Positions 42,980-53,777 of a stretch of 64,000 bases of DNA are shown here, piece by piece. This stretch comes from Leclercia sp. LSNIH1. Its GTDB lineage: Bacteria > Pseudomonadota > Gammaproteobacteria > Enterobacterales > Enterobacteriaceae. Position 1 is the stretch's first letter. Each line of letters starts with the position of its first letter. The stretch covers positions 1,798,001 through 1,862,000 of the forward strand of contig NZ_CP026167.1 of the NCBI RefSeq assembly GCF_002902985.1, read 5' to 3'. A program made the position numbers and the translations under genes. The notes beneath the pieces are model-generated. The model was not told the origin of the DNA. It searched no databases and was given only the letters and a program-made list of their open reading frames with translations.

Positions 42980-43572
42980 TGGAATTTGTTTACCCTCACG
43001 CCCATCTGGTGGCGGGAGTGGATGAAGTAGGGCGTGGGCCGCTGGTGGGCGCAGTGGTGACTGCCGCAGTGATCCTCGATCCTGCTCGTCCGATTATCGG
43101 TCTGAATGACTCGAAGAAATTATCCGAGAAGCGCCGCCTGGCCTTATACGATGAAATTAAAGAGAAAGCGCTGGCCTGGAGTGTCGGGCGGGCGGAACCG
43201 CATGAGATCGACGAACTGAATATTCTGCATGCCACCATGCTGGCGATGCAGCGTGCCGTCGCCGGGCTGAGCGTGGTGCCGGAGTATGTGCTGATCGACG
43301 GTAATCGTTGCCCGGCGCTGCCCATGCCGTCGCTGGCGGTGGTAAAGGGCGACAGCCGGGTGGCGGAAATTAGTGCCGCCTCGATCGTGGCTAAAGTCAC
43401 GCGCGATGCTGAAATGGCCGCGCTGGATCTCACATTTCCCCAGTATGGTTTTGCCCAGCATAAGGGGTATCCTACCGCTTTCCATCTGGAAAGACTGGCT
43501 GAACACGGCGCAACTGAGCACCACCGCCGCAGTTTTGGACCGGTAAAACGCGCACTGGGACTGATGTCCTGA
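42976..43572 (+). CDS. rnhB: Ribonuclease HII
   Basis: RNase HII cuts 5' to single ribonucleotides embedded in DNA, starting ribonucleotide excision repair. The 198-residue product has D16 and E17 in the [15 protein letters not shown] motif, the third acidic residue in YVLIDGN, and the [20 protein letters not shown] block. It overlaps lpxB by ATGA and lies 34 bp before dnaE; with DnaE downstream it groups two DNA-maintenance genes inside a lipid operon. Confidence 0.98.
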   Translation: MMEFVYPHAHLVAGVDEVGRGPLVGAVVTAAVILDPARPIIGLNDSKKLSEKRRLALYDEIKEKALAWSVGRAEPHEIDELNILHATMLAMQRAVAGLSVVPEYVLIDGNRCPALPMPSLAVVKGDSRVAEISAASIVAKVTRDAEMAALDLTFPQYGFAQHKGYPTAFHLERLAEHGATEHHRRSFGPVKRALGLMS

Positions 43573-43606
43573 ATCAAGACGCCAATAAGTAACGCGGAAT
43601 CTGAAG

Positions 43607-46600
43607 ATGGCTGAACCACGTTTCGTACACCTGCGGGTGCACAGCGACTATTCCATGATTGATGGGCTGGCGAAGACCGGGCCGCTGGTGAAAAAGGCGG
43701 CCTCGCTTGGCATGCCTGCGCTGGCGATCACCGACTTCACTAACCTGTGCGGTCTGGTGAAGTTCTACGGAACGGCGCACGGTGCCGGAATGAAGCCGGT
43801 AATTGGGGCTGATTTTCATGTACAGAGCGAGCTTCTCGCCGATGAAATGACGCAAATTACCGTCCTGGCGCTGAACAATACCGGCTATCAGAACCTGACG
43901 CTGCTCATCTCCCGTGCCTATCAGCGCGGCTACGGCCCGCAGGGCCCGTGGATCGATCGCGCGTGGCTGGCGGAGCTGAATGAGGGGCTGCTGCTCATCT
44001 CCGGCGGGCGCATGGGCGACGTAGGCCGATGCCTGCTGCGCGGCAACACTGCCCTGGTGGAGCAGTGCGTCGATTTTTATAAAGAGTATTTCCCGGATCG
44101 CTTCTACCTGGAGCTGATCCGTACCGGTCGCCCTGATGAAGAGAGCTATCTGCATGCCGCGGTGGCGCTGGCGGAAGAGCAGGGCCTGCCGGTAGTTGCC
44201 ACCAACGATGTGCGCTTCATCAACGCCGACGATTTTGACGCCCATGAAATTCGCGTCGCTATCCACGATGGTTTTACCCTCGACGATCCGAAACGCCCCC
44301 GCAACTATTCGCCGCAGCAATATATGCGCAGCGAAGAGGAGATGTGCGAGCTGTTTTCCGATATCCCGGAAGCGCTGGAGAACAGCGTAGAGATCGCCAA
44401 GCGCTGTAACGTCACCGTCCGTCTGGGTGAATACTTCCTGCCGCAGTTCCCGACCGGCGACATGACCACCGAAGACTTCCTGGTCATGAAATCAAAAGAA
44501 GGTCTGGAAGAGCGCCTTGAGTTTCTGTTCCCGGATCCGGCCGTTCGCGCCGAGAAGCGCCCGGAGTATGACGAGCGTCTGGACGTTGAGCTCCAGGTTA
44601 TTAACCAGATGGGGTTCCCCGGCTACTTCCTGATCGTTATGGAGTTTATCCAGTGGTCGAAAGACAACGGCGTACCGGTAGGGCCGGGCCGTGGTTCGGG
44701 TGCCGGATCGCTGGTGGCCTATGCGCTGAAAATTACCGATCTCGATCCGCTGGAATTTGACCTGCTGTTCGAACGCTTCCTCAACCCGGAACGTGTCTCC
44801 ATGCCCGACTTCGACGTTGACTTCTGTATGGAGAAACGCGACCAGGTCATTGAACACGTGGCAGACATGTACGGTCGTGACGCGGTATCGCAGATCATTA
44901 CCTTCGGTACCATGGCGGCAAAAGCAGTTATCCGCGACGTGGGCCGCGTACTGGGGCATCCGTACGGCTTTGTTGACCGCATCTCGAAGCTGGTGCCGCC
45001 TGACCCGGGCATGACCCTGGCGAAAGCGTTCGAAGCGGAGCCGCAGCTGCCGGAAATCTACGAGGCGGATGAAGAGGTCAAAGCGCTGATCGACATGGCG
45101 CGCAAGCTGGAAGGTGTCACCCGAAACGCCGGTAAACACGCCGGTGGGGTGGTCATTGCACCGACCAAAATTACCGACTTTGCGCCGCTCTACTGCGATG
45201 AATCGGGCCTGCATCCGGTCACCCAGTTTGACAAGAACGACGTGGAATACGCCGGGCTGGTGAAGTTTGACTTCCTCGGCTTGCGTACGCTCACCATCAT
45301 CGACTGGGCGTTGAAGATGATCAACCCGCGCCGGGCCAAGCAGGGCCTGGAGCCGATTGATATCGCCGCGATCCCGCTCGATGACAAGAAAAGTTTCGAC
45401 ATGCTGCAACGCTCGGAGACCACGGCGGTCTTCCAGCTTGAATCCCGCGGCATGAAAGATTTGATCAAGCGTCTGCAGCCTGACTGCTTCGAAGATATGA
45501 TCGCGCTGGTGGCGCTGTTCCGTCCGGGGCCGCTGCAGTCCGGGATGGTAGATAACTTTATCGACCGTAAGCATGGCCGCGAGGAACTCTCCTATCCGGA
45601 TGTTCAGTGGCAGCATGAAAGCCTGAAGCCGGTGCTGGAGCCAACCTACGGCATCATCCTGTATCAGGAACAGGTCATGCAGATCGCCCAGGTGCTCTCC
45701 GGCTACACCCTCGGCGGCGCGGATATGCTGCGTCGAGCAATGGGTAAGAAAAAGCCGGAAGAGATGGCCAAGCAGCGCTCTATATTTGAAGATGGGGCGA
45801 AGAAAAACGGCATCGACGGCGAACTGGCGATGAAAATCTTCGATCTGGTGGAGAAATTTGCCGGATACGGATTTAACAAGTCACACTCCGCCGCCTACGC
45901 GCTGGTCTCCTATCAGACGCTGTGGCTGAAGGCGCACTACCCGGCCGAGTTTATGGCCGCGGTAATGACCGCCGATATGGACAACACCGAGAAGGTGGTC
46001 GGTCTGGTGGATGAGTGCTGGCGCATGGGGCTGAAAATCCTGCCGCCTGACATCAACTCCGGTCAGTACCACTTCCACGTCAATGACGACGGGGAGATTG
46101 TCTACGGCATCGGCGCGATTAAAGGGGTGGGTGAAGGGCCGATCGAAGCGATCATCGAAGCCCGTAACCAGGGCGGCTACTTCCGCGAGCTGTTTGACCT
46201 CTGTGCGCGTACCGATATTAAAAAGCTCAACCGCCGGGTGCTGGAAAAGCTGATTATGTCCGGGGCGTTCGATCGTCTCGGGCCGCATCGCGCGGCGCTG
46301 ATGAACTCGCTGGGGGACGCCCTGAAGGCCGCCGACCAGCACTCAAAAGCCGAGGCCATTGGGCAGGCGGATATGTTCGGCGTGCTGGCAGAAGAGCCGG
46401 AGCAGATTGAACAATCCTATGCCAGCTGTCAGCCGTGGCCGGAACAGACCGTGCTGGATGGTGAGCGCGAGACGTTAGGCCTGTATCTGACCGGGCATCC
46501 GATCAATCAGTATATTAAAGAAATTGAGCGCTATGTCGGAGGCTACCGGCTGAAAGACATGCATCCGACAGAACGTGGTAAGATTACTACGGCTGCGGGG

Positions 46601-47089
46601 CTCGTCATTGCTGCGAGGGTTATGGTCACCAAACGCGGCAATCGTATCGGCATCTGTACGCTGGATGACCGTTCCGGGCGGCTGGAGGTGATGTTATTCA
46701 CCGACGCGCTGGATAAATACCAGCAGCTGCTGGAAAAAGACCGCATACTTATCGTCAGCGGACAGGTCAGCTTTGATGACTTCAGCGGGGGACTTAAAAT
46801 GACCGCCCGCGAAGTGATGGACATTGACGAAGCCCGGGAAAAATATGCTCGCGGGCTTGCTATCTCGCTGACGGACAGGCAAATTGATGACCAGCTTTTA
46901 AACCGACTCCGTCAGTCTCTGGAACCCCACCGCTCGGGGACCATTCCAGTACATCTCTACTATCAGAGGGCGGATGCGCGTGCACGGTTGCGCTTTGGTG
47001 CGTCGTGGCGTGTCTCTCCGAGCGATCGTTTACTGAACGATCTACGTGGCCTCATTGGTTCGGAGCAGGTGGAACTGGAGTTTGACTAA
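43607..47089 (+). CDS. dnaE: DNA polymerase III alpha subunit
   Basis: DnaE is the catalytic subunit of the replicative polymerase. The 1160-residue product equals E. coli alpha. In order it has the N-terminal PHP domain ([19 protein letters not shown]), the C-family palm with the catalytic aspartates in [13 protein letters not shown] near residues 398-410, and the thumb and fingers ([31 protein letters not shown]). The helix-hairpin-helix, OB fold and tau-binding C-terminus follow. It is 12 bp upstream of accA. Confidence 0.99.
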   Translation: MAEPRFVHLRVHSDYSMIDGLAKTGPLVKKAASLGMPALAITDFTNLCGLVKFYGTAHGAGMKPVIGADFHVQSELLADEMTQITVLALNNTGYQNLTLLISRAYQRGYGPQGPWIDRAWLAELNEGLLLISGGRMGDVGRCLLRGNTALVEQCVDFYKEYFPDRFYLELIRTGRPDEESYLHAAVALAEEQGLPVVATNDVRFINADDFDAHEIRVAIHDGFTLDDPKRPRNYSPQQYMRSEEEMCELFSDIPEALENSVEIAKRCNVTVRLGEYFLPQFPTGDMTTEDFLVMKSKEGLEERLEFLFPDPAVRAEKRPEYDERLDVELQVINQMGFPGYFLIVMEFIQWSKDNGVPVGPGRGSGAGSLVAYALKITDLDPLEFDLLFERFLNPERVSMPDFDVDFCMEKRDQVIEHVADMYGRDAVSQIITFGTMAAKAVIRDVGRVLGHPYGFVDRISKLVPPDPGMTLAKAFEAEPQLPEIYEADEEVKALIDMARKLEGVTRNAGKHAGGVVIAPTKITDFAPLYCDESGLHPVTQFDKNDVEYAGLVKFDFLGLRTLTIIDWALKMINPRRAKQGLEPIDIAAIPLDDKKSFDMLQRSETTAVFQLESRGMKDLIKRLQPDCFEDMIALVALFRPGPLQSGMVDNFIDRKHGREELSYPDVQWQHESLKPVLEPTYGIILYQEQVMQIAQVLSGYTLGGADMLRRAMGKKKPEEMAKQRSIFEDGAKKNGIDGELAMKIFDLVEKFAGYGFNKSHSAAYALVSYQTLWLKAHYPAEFMAAVMTADMDNTEKVVGLVDECWRMGLKILPPDINSGQYHFHVNDDGEIVYGIGAIKGVGEGPIEAIIEARNQGGYFRELFDLCARTDIKKLNRRVLEKLIMSGAFDRLGPHRAALMNSLGDALKAADQHSKAEAIGQADMFGVLAEEPEQIEQSYASCQPWPEQTVLDGERETLGLYLTGHPINQYIKEIERYVGGYRLKDMHPTERGKITTAAGLVIAARVMVTKRGNRIGICTLDDRSGRLEVMLFTDALDKYQQLLEKDRILIVSGQVSFDDFSGGLKMTAREVMDIDEAREKYARGLAISLTDRQIDDQLLNRLRQSLEPHRSGTIPVHLYYQRADARARLRFGASWRVSPSDRLLNDLRGLIGSEQVELEFD

Positions 47090-47101
47090 TACAGGAATAC
47101 T

Positions 47102-48061
47102 ATGAGTCTGAATTTCCTTGATTTCGAACAGCCGATTGCAGAGCTGGAAGCGAAAATCGATTCTCTGACTGCCGTGGGCCGTCAGGATGAAAAACTGGAT
47201 ATTAACATCGACGAAGAAGTGCATCGTCTGCGTGAAAAAAGCGTAGAACTGACGCGTAAAATCTTTGCCGATCTCGGCGCATGGCAGGTTGCTCAACTGG
47301 CTCGCCATCCTCAGCGTCCGTACACCCTGGATTATGTCCGCCTGGCGTTTGATGAATTCGACGAACTGGCTGGTGACCGCGCATACGCTGACGATAAAGC
47401 TATCGTTGGTGGGATTGCGCGTCTCGACGGCCGTCCGGTGATGATTATTGGCCACCAGAAGGGGCGCGAAACCAAAGAAAAAATTCGCCGCAATTTCGGG
47501 ATGCCAGCACCAGAAGGTTATCGTAAAGCCCTGCGTCTGATGGAGATGGCCGAGCGTTTTAACATGCCGATCATCACCTTCATCGACACCCCGGGAGCCT
47601 ATCCTGGTGTCGGCGCGGAAGAGCGCGGTCAGTCTGAAGCGATTGCCCGTAACCTGCGTGAAATGTCACGTTTAAGCGTGCCGGTTATCTGCACCGTTAT
47701 CGGTGAAGGTGGTTCCGGTGGCGCGCTGGCCATTGGTGTGGGCGATAAAGTGAATATGCTGCAGTACAGCACCTATTCCGTTATCTCCCCGGAAGGGTGT
47801 GCCTCCATTCTGTGGAAAAGCGCCGATAAAGCCCCGATGGCTGCGGAAGCGATGGGCATTATCGCTCCTCGCCTGAAAGAGCTGAAGCTGATCGATACCG
47901 TTATCCCGGAACCGCTGGGTGGCGCGCATCGTAAGCCAGAAGTGATGGCCGCCTCCCTGAAGGCGCAGCTGCTGGCTGATCTCGCAGACCTCGACGTGCT
48001 GAGCAAAGAAGATCTGCTGAACCGCCGTTACCAGCGTCTGATGAGCTACGGCTACGCATAA
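47102..48061 (+). CDS. accA: Acetyl-CoA carboxylase carboxyltransferase subunit alpha
   Basis: AccA with AccD transfers the carboxyl group from biotin to acetyl-CoA, making malonyl-CoA for fatty-acid synthesis. The 319-residue product equals E. coli AccA and has the crotonase-like core with [23 protein letters not shown] broken into recognisable blocks. The oxyanion-hole segments [18 protein letters not shown] and [12 protein letters not shown] are also present. It closes the long run from uppS and ends at a strong terminator. With fabZ and lpx genes upstream it links fatty-acid supply to lipid A. Confidence 0.98.
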   Translation: MSLNFLDFEQPIAELEAKIDSLTAVGRQDEKLDINIDEEVHRLREKSVELTRKIFADLGAWQVAQLARHPQRPYTLDYVRLAFDEFDELAGDRAYADDKAIVGGIARLDGRPVMIIGHQKGRETKEKIRRNFGMPAPEGYRKALRLMEMAERFNMPIITFIDTPGAYPGVGAEERGQSEAIARNLREMSRLSVPVICTVIGEGGSGGALAIGVGDKVNMLQYSTYSVISPEGCASILWKSADKAPMAAEAMGIIAPRLKELKLIDTVIPEPLGGAHRKPEVMAASLKAQLLADLADLDVLSKEDLLNRRYQRLMSYGYA

Positions 48062-48077
48062 GCTACGCAATAATCTT

Positions 48078-48106
48078 AAAAGCCGCACCCTGTTGCGGCT
48101 TTTTTT
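48078..48106 (+). terminator. Terminator of the bamA-accA run
   Basis: AGCCGCA (48081-48087) pairs with TGCGGCT (48094-48100), flanked by A residues and followed by TTTTTTT. Confidence 0.92.
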
Positions 48107-48148
48107 ATGTCCATGGTTTACCTCAACTATGCTTAGCTAATGTTTTTT

Positions 48149-48156
48149 AAGGAGGT
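48149..48156 (+). promoter_or_regulatory. Full-consensus Shine-Dalgarno of ldcC
   Basis: AAGGAGGT, the full complement of the 16S tail CACCTCCTT seen at 63619-63627, lies five bases before the GTG start. It fixes the start at 48162 and may offset the weaker GTG codon. Confidence 0.85.
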
Positions 48157-48161
48157 AAACC

Positions 48162-50300
48162 GTGAACATCATTGCCATTATGGGGCCGCACGGCGTCTTT
48201 TATAAAGACGAACCCATCAAGGAGCTGGAGCAGGCGCTGGCATCGCGCGGGTTTCAACTAATCTGGCCGCAGAACAGCGCCGATCTACTGAAGTTTATTG
48301 AACATAACCCCCGTATCTGCGGCGTCATCTTCGACTGGGACGAGTACGATATGGAGTTGTGCGGCGACATCAACCAACTCAATGAATACCTGCCGCTCTA
48401 CGCCTTTATCAATACCCACTCCACGATGGATATCAGCGCCCAGGATATGCGCATGGCGCTGTGGTTCTTCGAGTACTCGCTGGGGGTGGCCGAGGATATC
48501 GCTACCCGCATTCAGCAATATACCGGCGAGTACCTCGATACCATAACCCCGCCGTTTACCCGCGCCCTTTTCACCTACGTAAAAGAGGGGAAGTACACCT
48601 TCTGTACCCCCGGTCATATGGCGGGAACCGCGTATCAGAAAAGCCCGGTGGGCTGTCTGTTCTATGACTTCTTTGGCGGGAACACCCTGAAGGCGGATGT
48701 GTCGATCTCGGTGACGGAGCTGGGATCGCTGCTGGATCATACCGGCCCGCATCTCGAAGCTGAAGAGTATATCGCCCGTACATTTGGTGCCGAGCAGAGC
48801 TATATGGTGACCAACGGTACCTCGACGTCGAACAAGATCGTTGGCATGTACGCCGCGCCGGGCGGCAGCACTTTACTGATCGACCGCAACTGCCATAAAT
48901 CTCTGGCGCACCTGCTGATGATGAGTGACGTAGTGCCGCTCTGGCTGTCGCCGACCCGCAACGCGCTGGGCATTCTGGGCGGGATCCCGCGCCGGGAATT
49001 TTCTCATGCGGCAATAGAGCGCAAAGTGGCAGCCGTGCCGGGCGCAAGCTGGCCGGTTCACGCGGTGATCACCAACTCCACCTACGACGGCCTGCTGTAC
49101 AACACCAACTGGGTGAAACAGACCCTCGATGTGCCCTCCATCCATTTTGATTCTGCCTGGGTCCCCTATACCAATTTCCATCCCATCTATGCCGGAAAGA
49201 GCGGGATGAGCGGTGAACGCCTGCCGGGTAAAGTGTTCTTCGAAACCCAGTCCACGCACAAAATGCTGGCTGCGTTTTCTCAGGCTTCGCTGATTCACAT
49301 TAAGGGCGAGTACGATGAAGATACCTTCAACGAAGCCTTTATGATGCACACCACCACCTCGCCCAGCTATCCGCTGGTGGCCTCCATTGAAACTGCGGCA
49401 GCGATGCTGCGTGGTAATCCCGGTAAGCGCCTGATCAACCGCTCCGTTGAGCGCGCCCTGCACTTCCGCAAAGAGGTTCAGCGCCTTAAAGATGAAGCCG
49501 ACGGCTGGTTCTTCGATATCTGGCAGCCGGACGACATTGACGAAGCTGAATGCTGGCCGGTGGCGCCGGGCGAGAGCTGGCATGGTTTCCGCGATGCCGA
49601 TGAGGATCATATGTTCCTCGATCCGGTCAAAGTCACCATTCTGACGCCAGGTATGGACGAGCAGGGAGTGATGAGTGAAGAGGGGATCCCGGCGGCGCTG
49701 GTAGCGAAATTCCTCGACGAGCGCGGCGTGGTGGTCGAAAAAACCGGGCCGTACAATCTGCTTTTCCTGTTCAGTATCGGTATCGACAAAACCCGGGCGA
49801 TGGGTTTGCTGCGCGGATTGATGGAGTTTAAGCGCGCCTACGATCTGAATTTGCGGGTCAAGAACATGCTGCCGGATCTCTATGCCGAAGATCCCGACTT
49901 CTACCGCAACATGCGTATTCAGGATCTGGCTAAAGGCATTCACAAGCTCATTCGTCAGCACGACTTGCCGCGACTGATGCTGCAGGCGTTTGATGTCCTG
50001 CCAGAAATGAAGCTCACCCCGCATCACGCCTGGCAGCGTCAGGTGAAGGGGGAGGTAGAGACGGTCGATCTGGAGGATCTGGTTGGCCGGGTGTCGGCCA
50101 ATATGATCCTCCCTTATCCTCCTGGTGTGCCGCTGCTTATGCCCGGTGAGATGATCACCGAGAAGAGCAGGGCGGTTCTCGATTTCCTGTTAATGCTCTG
50201 CTCGATTGGCCGCCACTATCCCGGCTTTGAAACCGACATCCACGGTGCCAAACGGGATGAAAACGGCATCTACCGGGTACGGGTCTTAAAAGCGTCATGA
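48162..50300 (+). CDS. ldcC: Lysine decarboxylase LdcC (constitutive)
   Basis: LdcC decarboxylates L-lysine to cadaverine, consuming a proton. The 712-residue product has the wing domain of the large decamer-forming decarboxylases (about 1-130) and a PLP domain with the Schiff-base lysine in ETQSTHKMLAAF (K367 by alignment). Upstream HTGPHLEAEEYIARTFGA and IHFDSAWVPYTNFHPIY are family blocks. Its place between accA and yaeR, and absence of cadB/cadC nearby, identify LdcC rather than acid-induced CadA. The start is GTG. E. coli LdcC has 713 residues; the tail here ends VLKAS. Confidence 0.96.
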   Translation: MNIIAIMGPHGVFYKDEPIKELEQALASRGFQLIWPQNSADLLKFIEHNPRICGVIFDWDEYDMELCGDINQLNEYLPLYAFINTHSTMDISAQDMRMALWFFEYSLGVAEDIATRIQQYTGEYLDTITPPFTRALFTYVKEGKYTFCTPGHMAGTAYQKSPVGCLFYDFFGGNTLKADVSISVTELGSLLDHTGPHLEAEEYIARTFGAEQSYMVTNGTSTSNKIVGMYAAPGGSTLLIDRNCHKSLAHLLMMSDVVPLWLSPTRNALGILGGIPRREFSHAAIERKVAAVPGASWPVHAVITNSTYDGLLYNTNWVKQTLDVPSIHFDSAWVPYTNFHPIYAGKSGMSGERLPGKVFFETQSTHKMLAAFSQASLIHIKGEYDEDTFNEAFMMHTTTSPSYPLVASIETAAAMLRGNPGKRLINRSVERALHFRKEVQRLKDEADGWFFDIWQPDDIDEAECWPVAPGESWHGFRDADEDHMFLDPVKVTILTPGMDEQGVMSEEGIPAALVAKFLDERGVVVEKTGPYNLLFLFSIGIDKTRAMGLLRGLMEFKRAYDLNLRVKNMLPDLYAEDPDFYRNMRIQDLAKGIHKLIRQHDLPRLMLQAFDVLPEMKLTPHHAWQRQVKGEVETVDLEDLVGRVSANMILPYPPGVPLLMPGEMITEKSRAVLDFLLMLCSIGRHYPGFETDIHGAKRDENGIYRVRVLKAS

Positions 50301-50319
50301 CCCCTTGCACGGCAAGGGG
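50301..50319 (+). other. Hairpin between ldcC and yaeR
   Basis: CCCCTTGC/GCAAGGGG is a perfect 8-bp stem with a 3-nt loop directly after the ldcC stop. It lacks a T run, so it is probably an mRNA-end structure or weak terminator. Confidence 0.45.
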
Positions 50320-50359
50320 GTTCGGATATAACGTTCAGGCACACCAATAAGGAGAGGCT

Positions 50360-50749
50360 ATGCTGGGTTTAAAGCAGGTTCATCACATTGCAATCATTGC
50401 CACCGACTATGCCGCCAGTAAGGCGTTTTACTGCGATACGCTGGGATTTACCCTGCAAAGTGAGTTTTACCGCGAAGAGCGTGATTCTTGGAAAGGCGAC
50501 CTGGCGCTGAATGGTCAGTATGTCATTGAGCTCTTTTCGTTCCCCTTCCCGCCGGCGCGTCCGTCCCGGCCCGAAGCCTGCGGTTTACGTCATCTGGCGT
50601 TCAGTGTGGATGACATTGACCAGGCGGTAGAGCATCTTGAATCCCACGGTGTTAAGTGCGAAGCCATCCGTATCGATCCCTTCACCGGAAAGCGCTTCAC
50701 CTTTTTCAACGATCCTGATGGCCTGCCGCTGGAGCTCTACCAGCAGTAA
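50360..50749 (+). CDS. yaeR: VOC (glyoxalase/dioxygenase-fold) family protein YaeR
   Basis: YaeR is a small vicinal-oxygen-chelate fold protein of unknown substrate. The 129-residue product shows the paired beta-alpha-beta-beta-beta modules: VHHIAIIATDYAASKAFYCDTLGF at the N-terminus and LRHLAFSVDDIDQAVEHL in the second half. Metal-ligand candidates are the first-module His, the His of LRHLAF and the Glu of LELYQQ near the C-terminus. A glyoxalase-like activity is possible but unproven. GGAGAGG precedes the ATG. It lies between ldcC and tilS. Confidence 0.9.
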   Translation: MLGLKQVHHIAIIATDYAASKAFYCDTLGFTLQSEFYREERDSWKGDLALNGQYVIELFSFPFPPARPSRPEACGLRHLAFSVDDIDQAVEHLESHGVKCEAIRIDPFTGKRFTFFNDPDGLPLELYQQ

Positions 50750-50768
50750 CGCTTGCCTCGCCAGGGAA

Positions 50769-50789
50769 TGCCCGGTAACGTGCCGGGCA
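50769..50789 (+). terminator. Hairpin between yaeR and tilS
   Basis: TGCCCGG (50769-50775) pairs with CCGGGCA (50783-50789) and is followed by CCTTTCT, a poor U tract. It may be a weak terminator before tilS. Confidence 0.4.
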
Positions 50790-50802
50790 CCTTTCTGGAT
50801 AA

Positions 50803-52104
50803 ATGACGACGATGACCACAGCCGACCTTCAGCAAGCTCTTCACCCGTACCGCCGACTGCTGGTGGGCTTTAGCGGTGGCCTGGATTCCACGGTATTGCT
50901 GCATCAGCTAATGCTGTGGCGGGAACAGGAGCCGGACCTTGAGCTGCGCGCTATCCATATTCACCATGGCCTGAGCCCCCACGCCGACAGCTGGGTCGCC
51001 CATTGCCAGCACCTGTGCCAGCAGTGGAATATCCCGCTGATCGTGGCGCGGGTAACGCTGGCGGAGGAGGGGCTGGGGCTGGAGGCGCAGGCGCGTAAAG
51101 CGCGTTATGCCGCCTTTCGTGAGGCCCTGTTGCCGGATGAAGCGCTGGTCACGGCGCAACATCTGGACGATCAGTGTGAAACTTTTCTGCTGGCGCTAAA
51201 GCGCGGCAGTGGCCCGGCGGGGCTGTCGGCCATGCCCGCGCGGGCGCGTTTTGCCGGTACCGAACAAATTCGTCCCCTCATTGGTGAAACGCGAGACTCG
51301 CTGCTGGCCTGGGCGCAGCGTTGGGATCTGCGCTGGATTGAGGATGAAAGCAACCAGGACGACAGCTATGACCGCAATTTTTTGCGTCTGCGCGTCCTGC
51401 CGCTGCTGGCAGAGCGTTGGCCGCATTTTGCTCAGGCCACCTCCCGCAGCGCCACGCTGTGCGCGGAGCAGGAGCACCTGCTGGATGAACTGCTGGCAGA
51501 CGAGCTTTCAACATTAGTCTCCCCAGACGGGGCGCTGGCTATCGCGCCGCTGCAGGCGATGAGTGCGGTACGCCGGGCCGCGTTGCTGCGCCGATGGCTG
51601 GCGCTGCACGGGGCGTTAATGCCGTCACGCGACATGCTTAATCGCATCTGGGATGAGGTGGTGCTGGCCCGGGAAGACGCGGCACCGCGGCTGCGTTCCG
51701 GCGAAGGTGAAATTCGTCGCTTTCGCGGTCAGCTGTGGTGGGTGAAAGTCCACGCCTCGCTGGCCGATCGGGTTATCGACTGGCCGTTGCTGGAGCGGCC
51801 CCTCTCTCTGCCGGAAGGGCTGGGTACGCTTCATCTCAAGACGGGGGGCGCTCTTCGACTGCCGCGGGCAGATGAGCCCGTGACGGTGCGCTTTCGCGCC
51901 AGCGGTACGCTGCACATTGTCGGGCGAAACGGCGGACGCAAGATCAAAAAAATCTGGCAGGAACTTAACGTTGCCCCCTGGCATCGGGACAGCACGCCGC
52001 TTCTATTTTACGGAGAAACGTTGGTGGCAGCGGCGGGGGTGTTTATAACGCATGAAGGGGCGGCTGAAGCGGAGCGGGGCGTAGAGCTGGAGTGGAAAAC
52101 GTAA
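50803..52104 (+). CDS. tilS: tRNA(Ile)-lysidine synthetase
   Basis: TilS attaches lysine to C34 of the minor tRNA-Ile(CAU), switching its decoding from AUG to AUA; it is essential. The 433-residue product has the N-type ATP pyrophosphatase P-loop SGGLDS at residues 24-29, [14 protein letters not shown] near 50-63 and [22 protein letters not shown]-terminal tRNA-binding domains carry [15 protein letters not shown]. Two in-frame ATGs (50803 and 50812) are possible and neither has a clear ribosome-binding site. It is convergent with rof. Confidence 0.95.
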   Translation: MTTMTTADLQQALHPYRRLLVGFSGGLDSTVLLHQLMLWREQEPDLELRAIHIHHGLSPHADSWVAHCQHLCQQWNIPLIVARVTLAEEGLGLEAQARKARYAAFREALLPDEALVTAQHLDDQCETFLLALKRGSGPAGLSAMPARARFAGTEQIRPLIGETRDSLLAWAQRWDLRWIEDESNQDDSYDRNFLRLRVLPLLAERWPHFAQATSRSATLCAEQEHLLDELLADELSTLVSPDGALAIAPLQAMSAVRRAALLRRWLALHGALMPSRDMLNRIWDEVVLAREDAAPRLRSGEGEIRRFRGQLWWVKVHASLADRVIDWPLLERPLSLPEGLGTLHLKTGGALRLPRADEPVTVRFRASGTLHIVGRNGGRKIKKIWQELNVAPWHRDSTPLLFYGETLVAAAGVFITHEGAAEAERGVELEWKT

Positions 52105-52126
52105 CGGGCAGCAGGCTGCCCGTTAC
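52101..52126. terminator. Perfect 11-bp hairpin overlapping the tilS stop
   Basis: GTAACGGGCAG (52101-52111) pairs with CTGCCCGTTAC (52116-52126) around a CAGG loop. It includes the tilS stop codon and ends 7 bp before the rof stop. There is no T run on either strand, so bidirectional termination is likely but not certain. Confidence 0.55.
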
Positions 52127-52132
52127 ACGGGA

Positions 52133-52393
52133 TCAGGACTCGCTCACCACAACGGTGCCGATTTCGGGATGACTGAAGCTGGCTATTTTATCGAGACGCA
52201 GTTCGCGCGTTGCGCCGCCTTCTTCCACAACCAGATACTCCACGTTCTTACGGGAAACCAGATCGTTCGCCCTGGCCTTCAGCACTTCGCCATCTTTTAA
52301 CGCCAGCGTAAGAAGCAGGTGATGCTGGCAGGCGAGTTCGAGATTGTCGTAATCATCGCAGTTAATAGGTTGATAGGTATCATTCATTGACAT
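52133..52393 (-). CDS. rof: Rho-binding antiterminator Rof (YaeO)
   Basis: Rof binds the transcription terminator Rho and reduces its activity by occluding RNA binding. The 86-residue product has the Sm-like small beta-barrel of the family, beginning [19 protein letters not shown] and ending [12 protein letters not shown]. The ATG at 52393 is five bases after GGTGAG; the second ATG at 52387 gives the 84-residue form and is an alternative. It overlaps the end of yaeP by 14 bp, implying coupled translation. Confidence 0.93.
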   Translation of the reverse strand: MSMNDTYQPINCDDYDNLELACQHHLLLTLALKDGEVLKARANDLVSRKNVEYLVVEEGGATRELRLDKIASFSHPEIGTVVVSES

Positions 52394-52580
52394 AATCGCT
52401 CACCAGTAAATTCGCAGCAGCATATGCTGCTTTTTCTCTGACCGATTCTGAAAGCGTGTCATCCGACGCCATTTCATTCAGAACTTTCAATACACAGCCC
52501 AACGCATCGGGGATATACCCCAGATCGCCGCTGGCAATCTCCGCATACCGTTTGCGAATTAGCTCACAATAATTATCCAC
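52380..52580 (-). CDS. yaeP: UPF0253 family small protein YaeP
   Basis: YaeP is a 66-residue conserved protein of unknown function that always precedes rof in enterobacteria that I know. The sequence is predicted helical and contains [18 protein letters not shown] and an Ala-rich C-terminus ([18 protein letters not shown]). The start is GTG at 52580, directly after AGGAGGGG, giving MDNYCEL as in the family; a reading from 52622 would place that ribosome-binding site inside the gene and is rejected. It forms a two-gene unit with rof. Confidence 0.9.
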   Translation of the reverse strand: MDNYCELIRKRYAEIASGDLGYIPDALGCVLKVLNEMASDDTLSESVREKAAYAAANLLVSDYVNE

Positions 52581-52778
52581 ATCCCCTCCTGCCAGCGCAC
52601 TGACTTTACTGTGAGATACCATTAAGCCTACGAAGATAAACTCGGTTTAGCAAGGTGACTATACCATACTCATTTAAGCAATATCAGCAGGTTGATGTCG
52701 CAGACATTCTCAAGCCTGTAACAGCCTTTTGGCGGAGATTTCGCTACAATGCGCACCTGATTCGAAAGGAGTTCTCTC

Positions 52779-53324
52779 ATGGCGCTTAAAGCGACAATTT
52801 ACAAAGCCGCGGTCAATGTGGCGGATTTAGACCGCAATCAGTTTCTGGATGCGACCTTGACGCTGGCGCGTCATCCCTCCGAAACGCAAGAGCGCATGAT
52901 GCTGCGCCTGCTGGCGTGGATTAAGTACGCCAATGAGCGCCTGCAATTTACCCGCGGGTTAAGCGCGGAAGACGAGCCGGAAGCCTGGCTGCTCAACGAT
53001 CATCTGGGTATCGATCTCTGGATTGAGCTGGGCCTGCCGGATGAGCGTCGCATCAAGAAAGCCTGCACGCAATCTGCTGAAGTGGCGCTCTTTACCTACA
53101 ACAGCCGCGCAGCGGAGATCTGGTGGCAGCAGAACAAGAATAAGTGCGCCCAGTTTGCCAACCTGTCTGTCTGGTATCTGGATGATGATCAACTGGCTAA
53201 GCTGAGCGCATTTGCCGGTCGAACCATGATTCTGCAGGCAACCATTCAGGATGGCGCCATCTGGCTGTCGGATGCTGAGAATAATCTGGAAATTCATCCG
53301 GAAGCCTGGCAGTCCCGTTCATGA
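52779..53324 (+). CDS. yaeQ: YaeQ family protein (PD-(D/E)XK-like fold)
   Basis: YaeQ is a conserved protein whose structure resembles PD-(D/E)XK nucleases. It was once proposed as a suppressor related to RfaH, and its biochemical role is uncertain. The 181-residue product starts [20 protein letters not shown] and contains the [21 protein letters not shown] segment near residues 79-99 with the putative acidic/Lys core. AAAGGAG precedes the ATG, and a TACAAT -10-like element is at 52745-52750. It overlaps arfB by ATGA. Confidence 0.93.
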   Translation: MALKATIYKAAVNVADLDRNQFLDATLTLARHPSETQERMMLRLLAWIKYANERLQFTRGLSAEDEPEAWLLNDHLGIDLWIELGLPDERRIKKACTQSAEVALFTYNSRAAEIWWQQNKNKCAQFANLSVWYLDDDQLAKLSAFAGRTMILQATIQDGAIWLSDAENNLEIHPEAWQSRS

Positions 53325-53743
53325 TCGTAGTCTCCCGAACCGTCGCCCTGCCCGATCATGAAGTGGAGATCACCGCGATCCGCGCCCAGGGAGCAGGGGG
53401 CCAGCATGTGAACAAAACCTCAACGGCTATTCATCTGCGCTTTGACATTCGGGCATCCAGCTTGCCAGAGTATTATAAAGAGCGCCTGCTCGCCGCCAGC
53501 CATCATCTGATCACCTCTGACGGCATCATTATTATCAAGGCGCAGGAGTACCGCAGCCAGGAGATGAACCGGGAAGCCGCGCTTGCCCGGCTGGTGGCGG
53601 TAATACAAGAGTTAACGGCAGTGCAAAAAAGCCGGCGGGCAACCCGCCCGACACGCGCATCGAAAGAGCGCCGTCTGGCTTCTAAATCACAAAAATCGAC
53701 CGTCAAAGCACTGCGTGGCAAAGTTCGAGGCCCCCAGGATTAA
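53321..53743 (+). CDS. arfB: Alternative ribosome-rescue factor B (peptidyl-tRNA hydrolase)
   Basis: ArfB (YaeJ) frees ribosomes stalled on truncated mRNA: its basic tail enters the empty mRNA channel and its GGQ loop hydrolyses peptidyl-tRNA. The 140-residue product has GGQ at residues 26-28 ([16 protein letters not shown]), the RF-1-like domain, and a Lys/Arg-rich C-terminal tail ([21 protein letters not shown], split across about 103-128). The start overlaps the yaeQ stop. nlpE follows after 34 bp. Confidence 0.97.
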   Translation: MIVVSRTVALPDHEVEITAIRAQGAGGQHVNKTSTAIHLRFDIRASSLPEYYKERLLAASHHLITSDGIIIIKAQEYRSQEMNREAALARLVAVIQELTAVQKSRRATRPTRASKERRLASKSQKSTVKALRGKVRGPQD

Positions 53744-53777
53744 CGGGGAGCAGGCGGGTTGAGAAAAGGAATCTGAT

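Noticed and set aside
44492..45616. Minus-strand frame (about 374 codons) opposite dnaE
   Set aside because: Antisense to the conserved catalytic part of dnaE; no domain, no ribosome-binding site.
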